Below are positions 1 to 6,461 of a stretch of DNA of 10,422 bases, piece after piece. Both the position numbers and the translations under genes were made by a program. The stretch's first letter is position 1. Every line of letters starts with the position of its first letter. Source of the DNA: Spirochaetota bacterium (lineage in GTDB: Bacteria > Spirochaetota > JAGLSM01); assembly GCA_023135745.1 (NCBI GenBank), contig JAGLSM010000036.1:1-10422 (forward strand). Direction: 5' to 3'. The notes beneath the pieces are model-generated. The model was not told the origin of the DNA, did no database searches, and worked only from the letters and a program-made list of their open reading frames with translations.

Positions 1-296
1 CCGCTGCAGGCTGAGAATATCATTATAATAAACAATAAATAAGTCCATTTAATCATAATAAGCTCCTAAATATTATTAACCATCTTTGGCAATCATATTT
101 ATCCAATTCTACTAAATAAACCCTTCCCCATATAAAATCCTTACATAATTTAAGCTTATCACAGATCCCTCCAAATATCATATGAAAAAACAAACAATTT
201 TGACTATTGCCTAACTCAAAGATATTGATAAATCTTTCTTTCTAATTTTGTCTTACATTGTAAAATATTCTGAGTTAATACAAAATATTTTTCTCA

Positions 297-322
297 TGAC
301 CAGAGCTTTTAATCTCTGGTCA
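297..322. other. 9-bp perfect hairpin
   Basis: The arms TGACCAGAG (297-305) and CTCTGGTCA (314-322) pair perfectly around the 8-base loop CTTTTAAT. Neither side is followed by a T-run, so it is not a textbook intrinsic terminator on either strand. It could be a terminator relic, a processed transcript end or part of a repeat unit. Only the structure is certain. Confidence 0.5.
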
Positions 323-340
323 CAAACTTGTTTATCCGTT

Positions 341-395
341 CCCTGAGCCTGGCGAAGGAAACATAAACTCCGCGCTCTCTGCGGTCTCCGCGGTT
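341..395. repeat. degenerate dispersed intergenic repeat, copy 1
   Basis: CCCTGAGCCTGGCGAAGG (341-358) resembles a motif I recall as common in intergenic DNA of environmental bacteria (CCCTGAGCTTGTCGAAGGG). It is followed at 371-395 by GC-rich CTCTGCGGTCTCCGCGG, a variant of the CTCTGTGGCCTCTGTGG type of tract that recurs at 1795-1870 and 6275-6306 in this window. The composition stands out from the AT-rich surroundings. Family membership rests on recollection and visual similarity, not on an alignment. Confidence 0.5.
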
Positions 396-667
396 AGAAA
401 AAACCAATGGTAAATGGTAGGAAAAGTTATAATCCCCTTTCCGCAAAATCAACCTGATTTTAGCCGTTTTCGACTGAATCCCTACAATCAAGTACTTCAT
501 GATTACATTTTATATTAAACCGGTCTTCATATCAGCTATCTTTTTGAAAATACAGACGGATTATGAGGGGAAATGTCGGAAAAAGCGCTTTTTGTCTCAA
601 AAATTATAGATGTTCTTATGGTCAATGTGATAATGACTAATAATGGGTGCTGTTTGCAATAAAACGG

Positions 668-696
668 TTGACATAACTCACTGGGTTTTATAGAAT
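668..696 (+). promoter_or_regulatory. sigma70-type promoter of the small exported-protein gene
   Basis: A perfect -35 box TTGACA (668-673) is followed after exactly 17 bases by TAGAAT (691-696), five of six matches to the -10 consensus. Transcription should start near 703, giving a leader of about 85 bases before the ATG at 789. A 10-bp palindrome ACTCATGAGT (762-771) lies in the leader just before the Shine-Dalgarno site and could affect translation, but this is speculative. Confidence 0.75.
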
Positions 697-788
697 GGGA
701 AGATAAGTACGGATAATTCTGGGGGTGTTATTTTCAGAGATCTATTCGGTTTGTGATTTTGACTCATGAGTTATCAGGAGGAAATATT

Positions 789-1133
789 ATGAAAAGTCTT
801 AGATATCTTATTTGCATGATTGTCTTATTATTGTTCATTTCAACCAGTGTTTGGGCCGAAAACCCAGAAACCATTTTAGGTTTTTCCACGGATTATGATA
901 AAGGGAATATTACCATTTATGTTGTCAGCACGGGCTGCACCAAGAAAGGTGATTTCCGTTTTGATTATAAAGGTAATGTATTGACGATTGTTCGTACTAG
1001 GCGGGATGCGTGTAAGGCAATGCCAGAGAAGATTAGTTTAACTTTCAATTTGAAAGAGGTTGGTATTAAATCGAATATTCCTTTTCGGATTTCTAATAAG
1101 ATAGTAGTGAACTTAAATCTAGCGAAAATGTAG
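789..1133 (+). CDS. small exported protein of unknown function with two cysteines
   Basis: The product is 114 residues. I choose the ATG at 789 over one at 753 because AGGAGG (776-781) sits 7 bases before it and the N-terminus then reads as a classical signal peptide: a short basic start (MKSLRY), a hydrophobic core (about residues 7-20) and a cleavage site after VWA at residue 23. The mature part of about 91 residues has two cysteines, C50 in STGCTKK and C75 in RRDACKAMPE, which could form a disulfide outside the cytoplasm. The sequence around them (GCTKKGDF, RRDxCKAMPE, FRISN) looks like a conserved signature; I have the impression of similar unnamed exported proteins elsewhere but know no function. 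Its own strong promoter lies upstream, and the transposase remnant begins five bases after its stop on the other strand, so it is probably monocistronic. The gene is confident; the function is unknown. Confidence 0.85.
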   Translation: MKSLRYLICMIVLLLFISTSVWAENPETILGFSTDYDKGNITIYVVSTGCTKKGDFRFDYKGNVLTIVRTRRDACKAMPEKISLTFNLKEVGIKSNIPFRISNKIVVNLNLAKM

Positions 1134-1137
1134 GAAT

Positions 1138-1631
1138 CTATAATCGTCTCGGCTTGTATTCCAGTAGAACCTGATGAGGTGTCAGGAGTGCAATAAAATC
1201 GATTGCAGTAAATAACTTAAGATTCTCTCCAAAATAAGCATTGTATTTAGTTTTATAGATCACTTTTGCCTTCGCCGGTATATAGATCAGTTTCTTCAGT
1301 GATACCGGGTGTCGCGCTTTAGTAATACATCCTGATCAAGGTGTTCGGAGAAAAGAAAAATGCGTTTTTGATGACATGATGGACAAAGATACCATGTTTT
1401 ACAAGAAAACGGCCTGAAGTATTCATGGTTGCAGTCAGCGTTGATACACTTGATACGGGCGATGCCCTTATGGTAGTCCCCGCAGCCAAGAAAACCTGAG
1501 ACAGCTTCCTTGATTCTGATGATACGGAAGTTGCCGTATATTTCTGCGTATTTCTCCTCAAAACATTCCTCGAAATCATCAAAATGTTCTTTAATTGGTT
1601 TTTCTTTATTGTTCTTTTTGTTTTGTGTCAT
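1138..1631 (-). pseudogene. IS91-type transposase remnant, internally deleted and frameshifted
   Basis: Read on the minus strand from the ATG at 1631, the first 105 codons match the N-terminus of IS91-family transposases. There is an HF..FE/YGxFR segment (residues 16-36), a zinc-binding cluster with C62-x4-C67 and C83-x2-C86, and the signature FSCKTWYLCPSCHQKR (residues 76-90). After LLK (residue 105) this frame meets a stop at 1296. A second frame then carries what looks like the family's C-terminal part: KVIYKTKYNAYFGENLKLF, then DFIALLT (1266 down to about 1179). A third frame from 1181 gives HLIRFYWNTSR, resembling the usual HLIRYYGLYSSR ending. The catalytic core expected between these pieces (HUH histidines and tyrosine) is absent. 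The locus is therefore a fossil with one large deletion and at least two frame changes, and cannot make an active transposase. The family call is firm for the N-terminal domain and good for the C-terminal pieces. Confidence 0.82.
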
Positions 1632-1655
1632 TGTATTATTTGAAAATCTTTCTAA

Positions 1656-1693
1656 ACTTTATCGAAAACTCTCTCAGGCTCATTTGATAAAGT
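1656..1693. repeat. 8-bp inverted repeat upstream of the transposase remnant
   Basis: ACTTTATC (1656-1663) and GATAAAGT (1686-1693) are perfect inverted copies separated by 22 bases. A further AAA/TTT match lies inside, one mismatch away. It lies 25 bases outside the transposase start codon. IS91-type elements lack classical terminal inverted repeats but can have hairpin-forming ends, so this may be part of the old element end. That link is inference. Confidence 0.4.
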
Positions 1694-1794
1694 CTCCCGG
1701 CCAATGCTTTCAGGAATATGTGTTTTTATCAATCACTATACAGACACACAAACCTCTTAAAAAGTTTCATAATATTTTATTTATTTTTTGTAAT

Positions 1795-1870
1795 ACTCTG
1801 TGGCCTCTATGTAATTTCTCTGTGATCTCTGCATTGATTCTTCTCTCTGTGTTTCAGGGTCTTTGTGTCA
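1795..1870. repeat. degenerate CTCTGTG dispersed repeat, copy 2
   Basis: The tract contains ACTCTGTGGCCTCTATG, TTTCTCTGTGATCTCTGC, TTCTCTCTGTGTTTC and GTCTTTGTGTC in succession. These are decayed variants of one short unit, TCTGTG plus a few bases, repeated about six times. The same unit appears in GC-rich form at 371-395 and again at 6275-6306. It is non-coding on both strands. I see this as one class of intergenic repeat; its origin is unknown to me. Confidence 0.55.
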
Positions 1871-1882
1871 AAAAAACTTAAA

Positions 1883-1911
1883 ATGACAAACTGAAATATT
1901 TTTAGTATATC
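1883..1911 (+). promoter_or_regulatory. possible promoter of the barrel-gene pair
   Basis: ATGACA (1883-1888) matches the -35 consensus at five of six positions. It is followed after 17 bases by TATATC (1906-1911), four of six matches to the -10 box. This would start transcription near 1918, about 50 bases before the ATG at 1970. In DNA this AT-rich such matches can arise by chance, so this is only a candidate. Confidence 0.35.
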
Positions 1912-1969
1912 TATACAAATACAAATAAAGTACTTATTTGATTTTATTAAATGGAGTTTTTTCCTGATT

Positions 1970-2377
1970 ATGAATAAGCTTGTGTTAGGAATACATTTTA
2001 TAAATTATTTTAACAAAAAAATTAGAAAAGCCATTATACTTATTATTATTGTTTCCCAATTAATATTTTCTATAATAACATTTTCTGCAACAACAGGTTG
2101 TTCTGATCATAAAAACACCATATTTATGTCATATCAGTATTACGATATACTTAGAAATATTGGCAAAGCTTATAAAGAGAGCGCTGATATTTATGCGCAT
2201 AAATATTTATTTTTTGCGAATTATTGGATCTCCCGGTATTTTGATTTTTCTTTTCAATGGGAGAGATTTAAAGCCAACCTTTATTATAATGAAATCGAAT
2301 CAATAGATATCTGGGAAGGAAATTTACGTAAGGAAACATTAGATATTGGTTTAAAATATAAAAACAATAGTCTGTGA
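1970..2377 (+). CDS. N-terminal part of an outer-membrane barrel-like protein, ended by an in-frame TGA
   Basis: The open part encodes 135 residues. The N-terminus has a basic stretch (NKKIRK, residues 15-20) and a hydrophobic segment (about residues 21-39, AIILIIIVSQLIFSIITFS), consistent with a signal peptide cleaved near residue 40. TTGC follows but lacks the hydrophobic -3 residue of a good lipobox. The rest alternates aromatic and polar residues (YWISRYFDFSFQWERFKANL), as in beta-barrel strands. A GGAG (1953-1956) lies 13 bases before the ATG, a long spacing, so the start is moderately supported. The frame stops at TGA 2375-2377, but the same frame stays open afterwards and joins the segment ending at 3370 with no other stop. 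I therefore read this as the front of one 466-residue protein, either recently broken by a point mutation or read through. I recognise no named family. Confidence 0.65.
   Translation: MNKLVLGIHFINYFNKKIRKAIILIIIVSQLIFSIITFSATTGCSDHKNTIFMSYQYYDILRNIGKAYKESADIYAHKYLFFANYWISRYFDFSFQWERFKANLYYNEIESIDIWEGNLRKETLDIGLKYKNNSL
2375..2377 (+). other. single in-frame TGA interrupting a 467-codon reading frame
   Basis: This is codon 136 of the frame beginning at 1970. I translated 2378-2470 by hand: it is open in the same frame (CLIRTGINNGKISNN and onward) and runs directly into the segment at 2471-3370. One base change (for example from CGA or TGG) would explain it. Recoding as selenocysteine is not supported: there is no evident SECIS-like stem-loop just downstream, only a short ACCGGT palindrome, and a barrel protein is not an expected selenoprotein. 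TGA acts as a normal stop at the end of rtcB in this window. Confidence 0.75.
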
Positions 2378-2470
2378 TGTTTAATTCGAACCGGTATAAA
2401 TAATGGAAAAATTAGTAATAATAAATTTTTTATTGAGAAAAAAAGCAAAAAAATAAATTATTCTTATAAA

Positions 2471-3370
2471 ATGATTTTTTCAATATATAGGCCCTATTTT
2501 AAAATTGTCACTGAAAATTTTAATTTATTGGCTGATAGTTTAATAAAAAATTATCAACACATTTTTAATTTAAACTATAATTTATCTGATTCGATTAATA
2601 TAAATACAACTTTAAATCTTCATTTTTTTTATCACAACAGCAATGAAAATAATGATTTTATTATAAATGGCGGAATTATTGCGCCTGAATTTACATTAAA
2701 GCATTTATTTATAAATAATTCGACATTATCATATTTTTTTGCGCTTTACTCATTTACAGGCGGGCTGGATTTTAATGAGTTTTATATTCGTTACCAGAAT
2801 AATAATGATTTTGTTAAAATGACTTTTGATTCTGTGATTTATCATATAGGTTTTAAATGGGAAAACTTTTATCACTTTGGACTTGAATATAAATACTGCT
2901 ATACATCATCAGATGCTTATTTTGAAATAAGGCCTGAAGAAGGCTGGGGATTTGCTTCATTAATCGGGATGATCGAAATACCAATAAATTCGCATTATGC
3001 TTCTATTTTCTATAAAAATACAGTATTTAAAAAACTTTTATTTTCGTTTAGCATAGGCGCTATATTAATTAATACTGACAAAATTGTGGAAAGAGATAAT
3101 ATCGCAGTTCTTTTTATTGGAAGTGATGAGGCCAGAACTTCTTATGTAAATATTAAAAGGATTATTATTTATAAAATAGGCCTTGAGTTTGCTTATCGTT
3201 TTGCACAATTTAAAATTGGTTATTCTTTTAACCAGATAATACCTCAAATTATTGAAAAAACAATAGCAGGAGAAGAAGGCTCAACAGAAGTGCCTGATAC
3301 AGGAACCGGAAATCAGGATAAATATTACGGAGGAGGTCATCATGTAATATGGATAAAATATTATTTTTAA
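2471..3370 (+). CDS. C-terminal part of the same outer-membrane barrel-like protein
   Basis: From the ATG at 2471 this gives 299 residues, but the frame is open from 2378 and no Shine-Dalgarno sequence precedes 2471 (the bases before it are AT-rich). Independent initiation is therefore doubtful, and I read it as the continuation of the gene starting at 1970. There is no signal peptide, as expected for an internal piece. The sequence is a series of short amphipathic strands rich in Tyr, Phe and Asn (SYFFALYSFTGGLDFNEFYI, FYHFGLEYKYCY, KIGLEFAYRFAQFKIGYSF). It ends in HHVIWIKYYF, whose terminal aromatic residue fits the C-terminal signal used for outer-membrane barrel assembly. A Gly/Thr/Glu-rich loop (AGEEGSTEVPDTGTG) precedes the last strand. 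Its end overlaps the next gene by 22 bases. The structural class is inferred; I do not recognise a named family or a substrate. Confidence 0.65.
   Translation: MIFSIYRPYFKIVTENFNLLADSLIKNYQHIFNLNYNLSDSININTTLNLHFFYHNSNENNDFIINGGIIAPEFTLKHLFINNSTLSYFFALYSFTGGLDFNEFYIRYQNNNDFVKMTFDSVIYHIGFKWENFYHFGLEYKYCYTSSDAYFEIRPEEGWGFASLIGMIEIPINSHYASIFYKNTVFKKLLFSFSIGAILINTDKIVERDNIAVLFIGSDEARTSYVNIKRIIIYKIGLEFAYRFAQFKIGYSFNQIIPQIIEKTIAGEEGSTEVPDTGTGNQDKYYGGGHHVIWIKYYF
3329..3336 (+). promoter_or_regulatory. strong ribosome binding site inside the upstream gene
   Basis: GGAGGAGG lies within the last codons of the preceding gene, 12 bases before the ATG at 3349. A nearer ATG at 3342 is followed at once by TAA, so 3349 is the usable start. 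The position suggests translation of the second gene is tied to, or at least independent of a new leader from, the first gene. Confidence 0.7.
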
Positions 3371-4218
3371 AAAAAATAAAAATACTACTTTTTTATATTG
3401 TTATTTTATTTGTTAATAAAACACATATATGGTGCGCCTTTTCAATAAATATGAAAACTTCATATAAAATAAATGTCCCATATATTTATGATACTATGAT
3501 AATGCCGCAGTATATTGATTCATTAAAAGGAAGAGTTGTTTATAATAACAAACTGTTGTTTTTTTTATCATTGAGATATGCTTATAGAGGGGTATTTTTC
3601 TCTTTAGGTATACCGTATGAGACTATTTATTCAGACCAGGATAATAGTAATTTTGGGGATATTAATTTTAAATCCGGCATAAATATATTTAAAATAAGCA
3701 ATGTCTCCTGCAATTTATCAGCATGGGTGGATATTCCGGGCACAAATGGAAAAAATAAATACCTGACTGAGTGTAATGTATCATCAGGCGCTGTCAGAGC
3801 AGGCGGCAATATTATGTTTCATATTGATTGGACTCCCTGGAATATGCATTCAGAAATTGATTTTTCTATTATTAAAACCGGTAAAACAAAAGCTGAGAAG
3901 GAATATGATATATCCAATAATTATTCATATGGAACATCATTTCAGTTAAAAGGGAAAAATAGTATTAAAACTAAATGGTTTGATTTAAAATTTTCAGGGA
4001 GAATACTTTATAAAAACTACAATTATGATAATTATGAACAAAAAAAGATTGAAAAAAGTAACCTGCTTATTACAGATATAGGTTTTGGAGGCGGGTTGCC
4101 ACTGTACAAAAATACATATATTAATTTACACTATATTTTAAATAAGTGCTGGATTCCTTATAGTTTAAAATTAAGTCATAATATTAATTTCACAATTAAA
4201 TTATATTTTGATATATAA
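3349..4218 (+). CDS. outer-membrane beta-barrel-like protein of unknown function
   Basis: The product is 289 residues. A basic, strongly hydrophobic start (residues 2-22, DKILFLKKIKILLFYIVILF) indicates export, with a probable cleavage around residue 30 (IWCA/FS). The mature part has alternating strands with aromatic girdle residues and ends LKLSHNINFTIKLYFDI, a plausible last barrel strand with Phe near the end. The segment NFGDINFKSGINIF (101-114) followed by SAWVDIPGTNG (124-134) resembles the GD...-LPTG layout seen in some outer-membrane transport-type proteins of the phenol-degradation MetA-like group. That resemblance is weak and I would not name it from this. It overlaps the upstream barrel gene by 22 bases, has a strong Shine-Dalgarno, and is followed at once by a terminator-like hairpin, so the two genes form a closed unit. 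If the upstream gene is dead, this one may still be translated. Function unknown. Confidence 0.75.
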   Translation: MDKILFLKKIKILLFYIVILFVNKTHIWCAFSINMKTSYKINVPYIYDTMIMPQYIDSLKGRVVYNNKLLFFLSLRYAYRGVFFSLGIPYETIYSDQDNSNFGDINFKSGINIFKISNVSCNLSAWVDIPGTNGKNKYLTECNVSSGAVRAGGNIMFHIDWTPWNMHSEIDFSIIKTGKTKAEKEYDISNNYSYGTSFQLKGKNSIKTKWFDLKFSGRILYKNYNYDNYEQKKIEKSNLLITDIGFGGGLPLYKNTYINLHYILNKCWIPYSLKLSHNINFTIKLYFDI

Positions 4219-4256
4219 CGAGCTAAAAGCGGCTGACTTATACCGCTTTTAGCTTG
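4219..4256. terminator. hairpin terminator between convergent genes
   Basis: AGCTAAAAGCGG (4221-4232) and CCGCTTTTAGCT (4243-4254) form a perfect 12-bp stem with a 10-base loop, extendable by a G-T and a C-G pair. On the + strand it is followed by TGATTTTAG, a weak T-run. It starts at the stop codon of the barrel gene and sits 11 bases beyond the end of the convergent lipoprotein gene, so it can serve both, better for the + direction. Confidence 0.8.
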
Positions 4257-4267
4257 ATTTTAGAATA

Positions 4268-5863
4268 TTATGGGATTGGAACGTATACAGAAGATATTGG
4301 AGATTGACCGCTTTCTCCATAAGCATTTTGCGCAGTTGCGTAATAGTTATAAGTTTGACCTGAAGTTATATTACTATCCTCAAAATATGCATAGTAATTA
4401 TACTGGTCAGGAATAGTAAAATTAGTAATAAATGAATAGTTTATTCCATCAGACGATTTGTAAACCACCAGATTAGTAGCTGTTACTGAATCATTATCAT
4501 CAAAGCTAATGGAAACCCCTATATAATTCATATCGCTGTTATACCATGCCCAGATATAGTAAGGCGCCTGTGGAGGACGCATTGGTGTAACCATTTTAAG
4601 GACATTCATCCACTTGTTGCCTTCATCATTATATCCTTCCACTGCTTTGACATAACCGTCCCCAATGTCTGATGGCGCAGTTTCAAAAAACCCGTAAAAA
4701 GTCGGACTAATAACCTTTATATAATATGTTCCTTTATTGGTTGGAGTTGCTATACTGGGATCCTCATTATACAGGACAGGGTCCCCGCTTCCATCAAGTT
4801 CAATTCCAAGCTCTCTTATGCTGTGCGGCGTATCAAAGAACTTTGCAAGATTTACTTTTGGGTCGCTTGTGCTGTTTTCATCATAATCAACATAACTGTT
4901 GTTTAGGGATGTTTCAGTTTTATTCAGCGCGTCAGTAACATCATTATAATCACTGGAATTCATTTTTAAAAAAACATCATTTGCCTGATCATCTGTTTCA
5001 TTTTGTAAAAAATTAATCCCGGCTTTTGCGCTGGCAACTGCTCTTGAAATATATGCTTTTGCATTAGCATATCTGATTGTTGCGTCAGGTTTTAATGTGG
5101 CAAATGTGCTTACACTAAAAGGATTATAAAAAGTTGCTATTGTCGGGCCGTCATTTTCAAACATGTTTTTTAAGGCATTAAAATCACAATCAAGATTATG
5201 CGCGCTAATAATATGTATGCCGGCAGCCAGTAATGATAAAGCAGCGTCATAAGCAGTGATTTCAGTAAAATCAAACTCACGCACATCTGCGGAACTATTA
5301 TATGTGAGATTAAGACTTGACACAAGCTTTGTAACATTAAAAAAGAAAGCGAAATCCTGTTTGCTTTTAACAATAGTTAGTGCGTCAAGAGCTTTAGTAA
5401 CTCTACTCAGGATAGATTGGTTAAGTATAATATCCTGGACATCGCTAAAACTTTTTGTAATAGTCCATGCGTAAAGAGAACTTTCACTTGAAAAAGGATG
5501 GTTTGGCTCAGTATTGTTATGAATCATATTTGTAAAATTTTGAAAAGAATTGGGTAAACCGGTGATTCCAAGATCTGCTGCAAACTGTTTAATTTTTGCG
5601 TCACTGAAAAGTTCTACAAAAATGGTTAATGCATAGCCAAAATTGAGTTCAGGATCATTCGGGTATTGTGATTTTTTGTCTGTATAAAACGCAAGCGCGC
5701 CGTCCAGATCAGCCTTTTCAAGCAACAGCCTGCCTTCGATATATACAGTCGCATCAGGGGTGTCATTACCGCCTGGATTATCGTCACTACATCCGGAAAA
5801 AATAAAAAACACAGAAAGTAAAAAACATACCATCAGTAATGTTGTTAAATTTCTCTTTTTCAT
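4268..5863 (-). CDS. exported lipoprotein with TPR-like N-terminus and C-terminal fibronectin type III-like domain
   Basis: The product is 531 residues. It starts with a lipoprotein signal peptide: KKR at residues 2-4, a hydrophobic core and the lipobox FSGC with C25 as the lipidated cysteine. Serine at +2 argues for outer-membrane rather than inner-membrane sorting. A polar linker (SDDNPGGNDTPD) follows. Residues 38-90 resemble one or two tetratricopeptide-type helical hairpins (LLLEKADLDGALAFYTDKK, then YPNDPELNFGYALTIF). A long mostly helical middle follows. Residues 430-531 look like a fibronectin type III fold: PPQAPYYIWAW, VVYKSSDGINYSFI, SGQTYNYYATAQNAYGESG. AAGGAGA lies about 9 bases before the ATG, a good ribosome binding site. 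The gene is convergent with the barrel unit and has its own promoter. It is probably a surface or periplasmic scaffold or binding protein; partner and ligand are unknown. Confidence 0.85.
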   Translation of the reverse strand: MKKRNLTTLLMVCFLLSVFFIFSGCSDDNPGGNDTPDATVYIEGRLLLEKADLDGALAFYTDKKSQYPNDPELNFGYALTIFVELFSDAKIKQFAADLGITGLPNSFQNFTNMIHNNTEPNHPFSSESSLYAWTITKSFSDVQDIILNQSILSRVTKALDALTIVKSKQDFAFFFNVTKLVSSLNLTYNSSADVREFDFTEITAYDAALSLLAAGIHIISAHNLDCDFNALKNMFENDGPTIATFYNPFSVSTFATLKPDATIRYANAKAYISRAVASAKAGINFLQNETDDQANDVFLKMNSSDYNDVTDALNKTETSLNNSYVDYDENSTSDPKVNLAKFFDTPHSIRELGIELDGSGDPVLYNEDPSIATPTNKGTYYIKVISPTFYGFFETAPSDIGDGYVKAVEGYNDEGNKWMNVLKMVTPMRPPQAPYYIWAWYNSDMNYIGVSISFDDNDSVTATNLVVYKSSDGINYSFITNFTIPDQYNYYAYFEDSNITSGQTYNYYATAQNAYGESGQSPISSVYVPIP

Positions 5864-5997
5864 AATTTGTATCTCCTTTTAAATATTACTCTATACCTAT
5901 ATATACATATTAGAATGGAAAAAGTGCCATGGTTTTTTAATATATTCCCCTTTTTTCAATAATAAAATAGAACATATATTTATCACTTATTAACTAT

Positions 5998-6026
5998 ATT
6001 ATAGATAAAAAATTATAAAAAGTCAA
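5998..6026 (-). promoter_or_regulatory. sigma70-type promoter of the lipoprotein gene
   Basis: On the minus strand TTGACT (6026-6021) is followed after exactly 17 bases by a perfect TATAAT (6003-5998). Transcription would start near 5991, leaving a leader of about 125 bases before the ATG at 5863. An AAAGTC/GACTTT inverted repeat overlaps the -35 box (6019-6039) and could be an operator, though the arms are only 6 bp. Confidence 0.7.
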
Positions 6027-6096
6027 ATTTCCAGACTTTATGGTGGCCGAGCAATCGTATATATACCCTAAAATTTCCATTTTGTCCCCTTTTTAA

Positions 6097-6118
6097 ACCA
6101 CTGATTACACAGATTTTT
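6097..6118. repeat. degenerate ACTGATTACACAGATT repeat
   Basis: ACCACTGATTACACAGATTTTT resembles a motif I recall from intergenic regions of many environmental bacteria (CCACTGATTACACAGATT and variants). An inverted, slightly decayed version is found at 6462-6480 (AATCTGTATAATC against AATCTGTGTAATC, one mismatch in 13). Confidence 0.5.
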
Positions 6119-6274
6119 ATGTCTAATATTTACTGTAATCATTTTAATTCAAAAATAATAGCTTAATTCACAAATCTTCTGAATCTTAAAGATATTTCAA
6201 CAAAATTTATCAATAAACCAACTTTTTATTATATAATTGATCCGGCGCTCATAAAATAAATCTAATTCGAAATA

Positions 6275-6306
6275 CTCTTTGTGGCTCTGAGCCTCGGTGG
6301 CAAAAT
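6275..6306. repeat. degenerate CTCTGTG dispersed repeat, copy 3
   Basis: CTCTTTGTGGCTCTGAGCCT followed by CGGTGGCAAA repeats the TCTGTGGC-like unit found at 371-395 and 1795-1870. It is non-coding and lies between the two inverted AATCTGTGTAATC segments. Confidence 0.5.
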
Positions 6307-6461
6307 CAGTCCAATCCGGTGTGCAATTTCTTTTCTATTTACCTTTCTACCTTCTGAATTTACTGACGCGGCCAATAGTTAAAGCTTTTTATTGATTAAA
6401 ATACTGCCATCGATTAATTGAATCCACAATTTATTTTTAAATAAATATGAATTTCATTCAT

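Larger units (their letters stand above)
1..752. other. AT-rich non-coding region at the left edge
   Basis: No gene can be supported here. The first 42 bases are open on the + strand and end in TAA, so they could be the last 13 codons of a gene entering from the left, but that is too short to judge. A 63-codon minus-strand frame at 309-500 lacks a ribosome binding site, and half of it is translated dispersed-repeat sequence, so I do not call it a gene. The region contains a hairpin (297-322), a repeat tract (341-395), a 14-bp perfect palindrome AAAAAGCGCTTTTT (580-593) of unknown meaning, and the promoter of the next gene (668-696). The rest is AT-rich sequence in which I see nothing. Confidence 0.6.
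1632..1969. other. non-coding gap between transposase remnant and barrel genes
   Basis: This stretch has no supported gene. A plus-strand frame at 1510-1881 runs across the antisense of the transposase and through repeat sequence and has no ribosome binding site. The gap contains an inverted repeat next to the transposase start (1656-1693), a dispersed-repeat tract (1795-1870) and a possible promoter (1883-1911) for the gene at 1970. Confidence 0.6.

Noticed and set aside
309..500. A 63-codon minus-strand open frame
   Set aside because: No ribosome binding site, and the second half (NRGDRRERGVYVSFARLRER) is simply translated dispersed-repeat sequence.
580..593. Perfect palindrome AAAAAGCGCTTTTT as a terminator
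   Set aside because: It has no loop and no gene ends nearby; it may be chance or a protein site, so it is only mentioned in the region entry.
1510..1881. A 123-codon plus-strand open frame with a hydrophobic look
   Set aside because: It is antisense to the transposase N-terminus and then runs through the CTCTGTG repeat tract; no Shine-Dalgarno.
2375..2430. Selenocysteine recoding at the in-frame TGA
   Set aside because: No convincing stem-loop follows the TGA and the protein type is not a known selenoprotein. A nonsense mutation or sequence error is simpler.
4726..5474. Plus-strand open frames of about 70 codons inside the lipoprotein gene
   Set aside because: They are opposite-strand shadows of a well-supported gene with signal peptide, lipobox and ribosome binding site.
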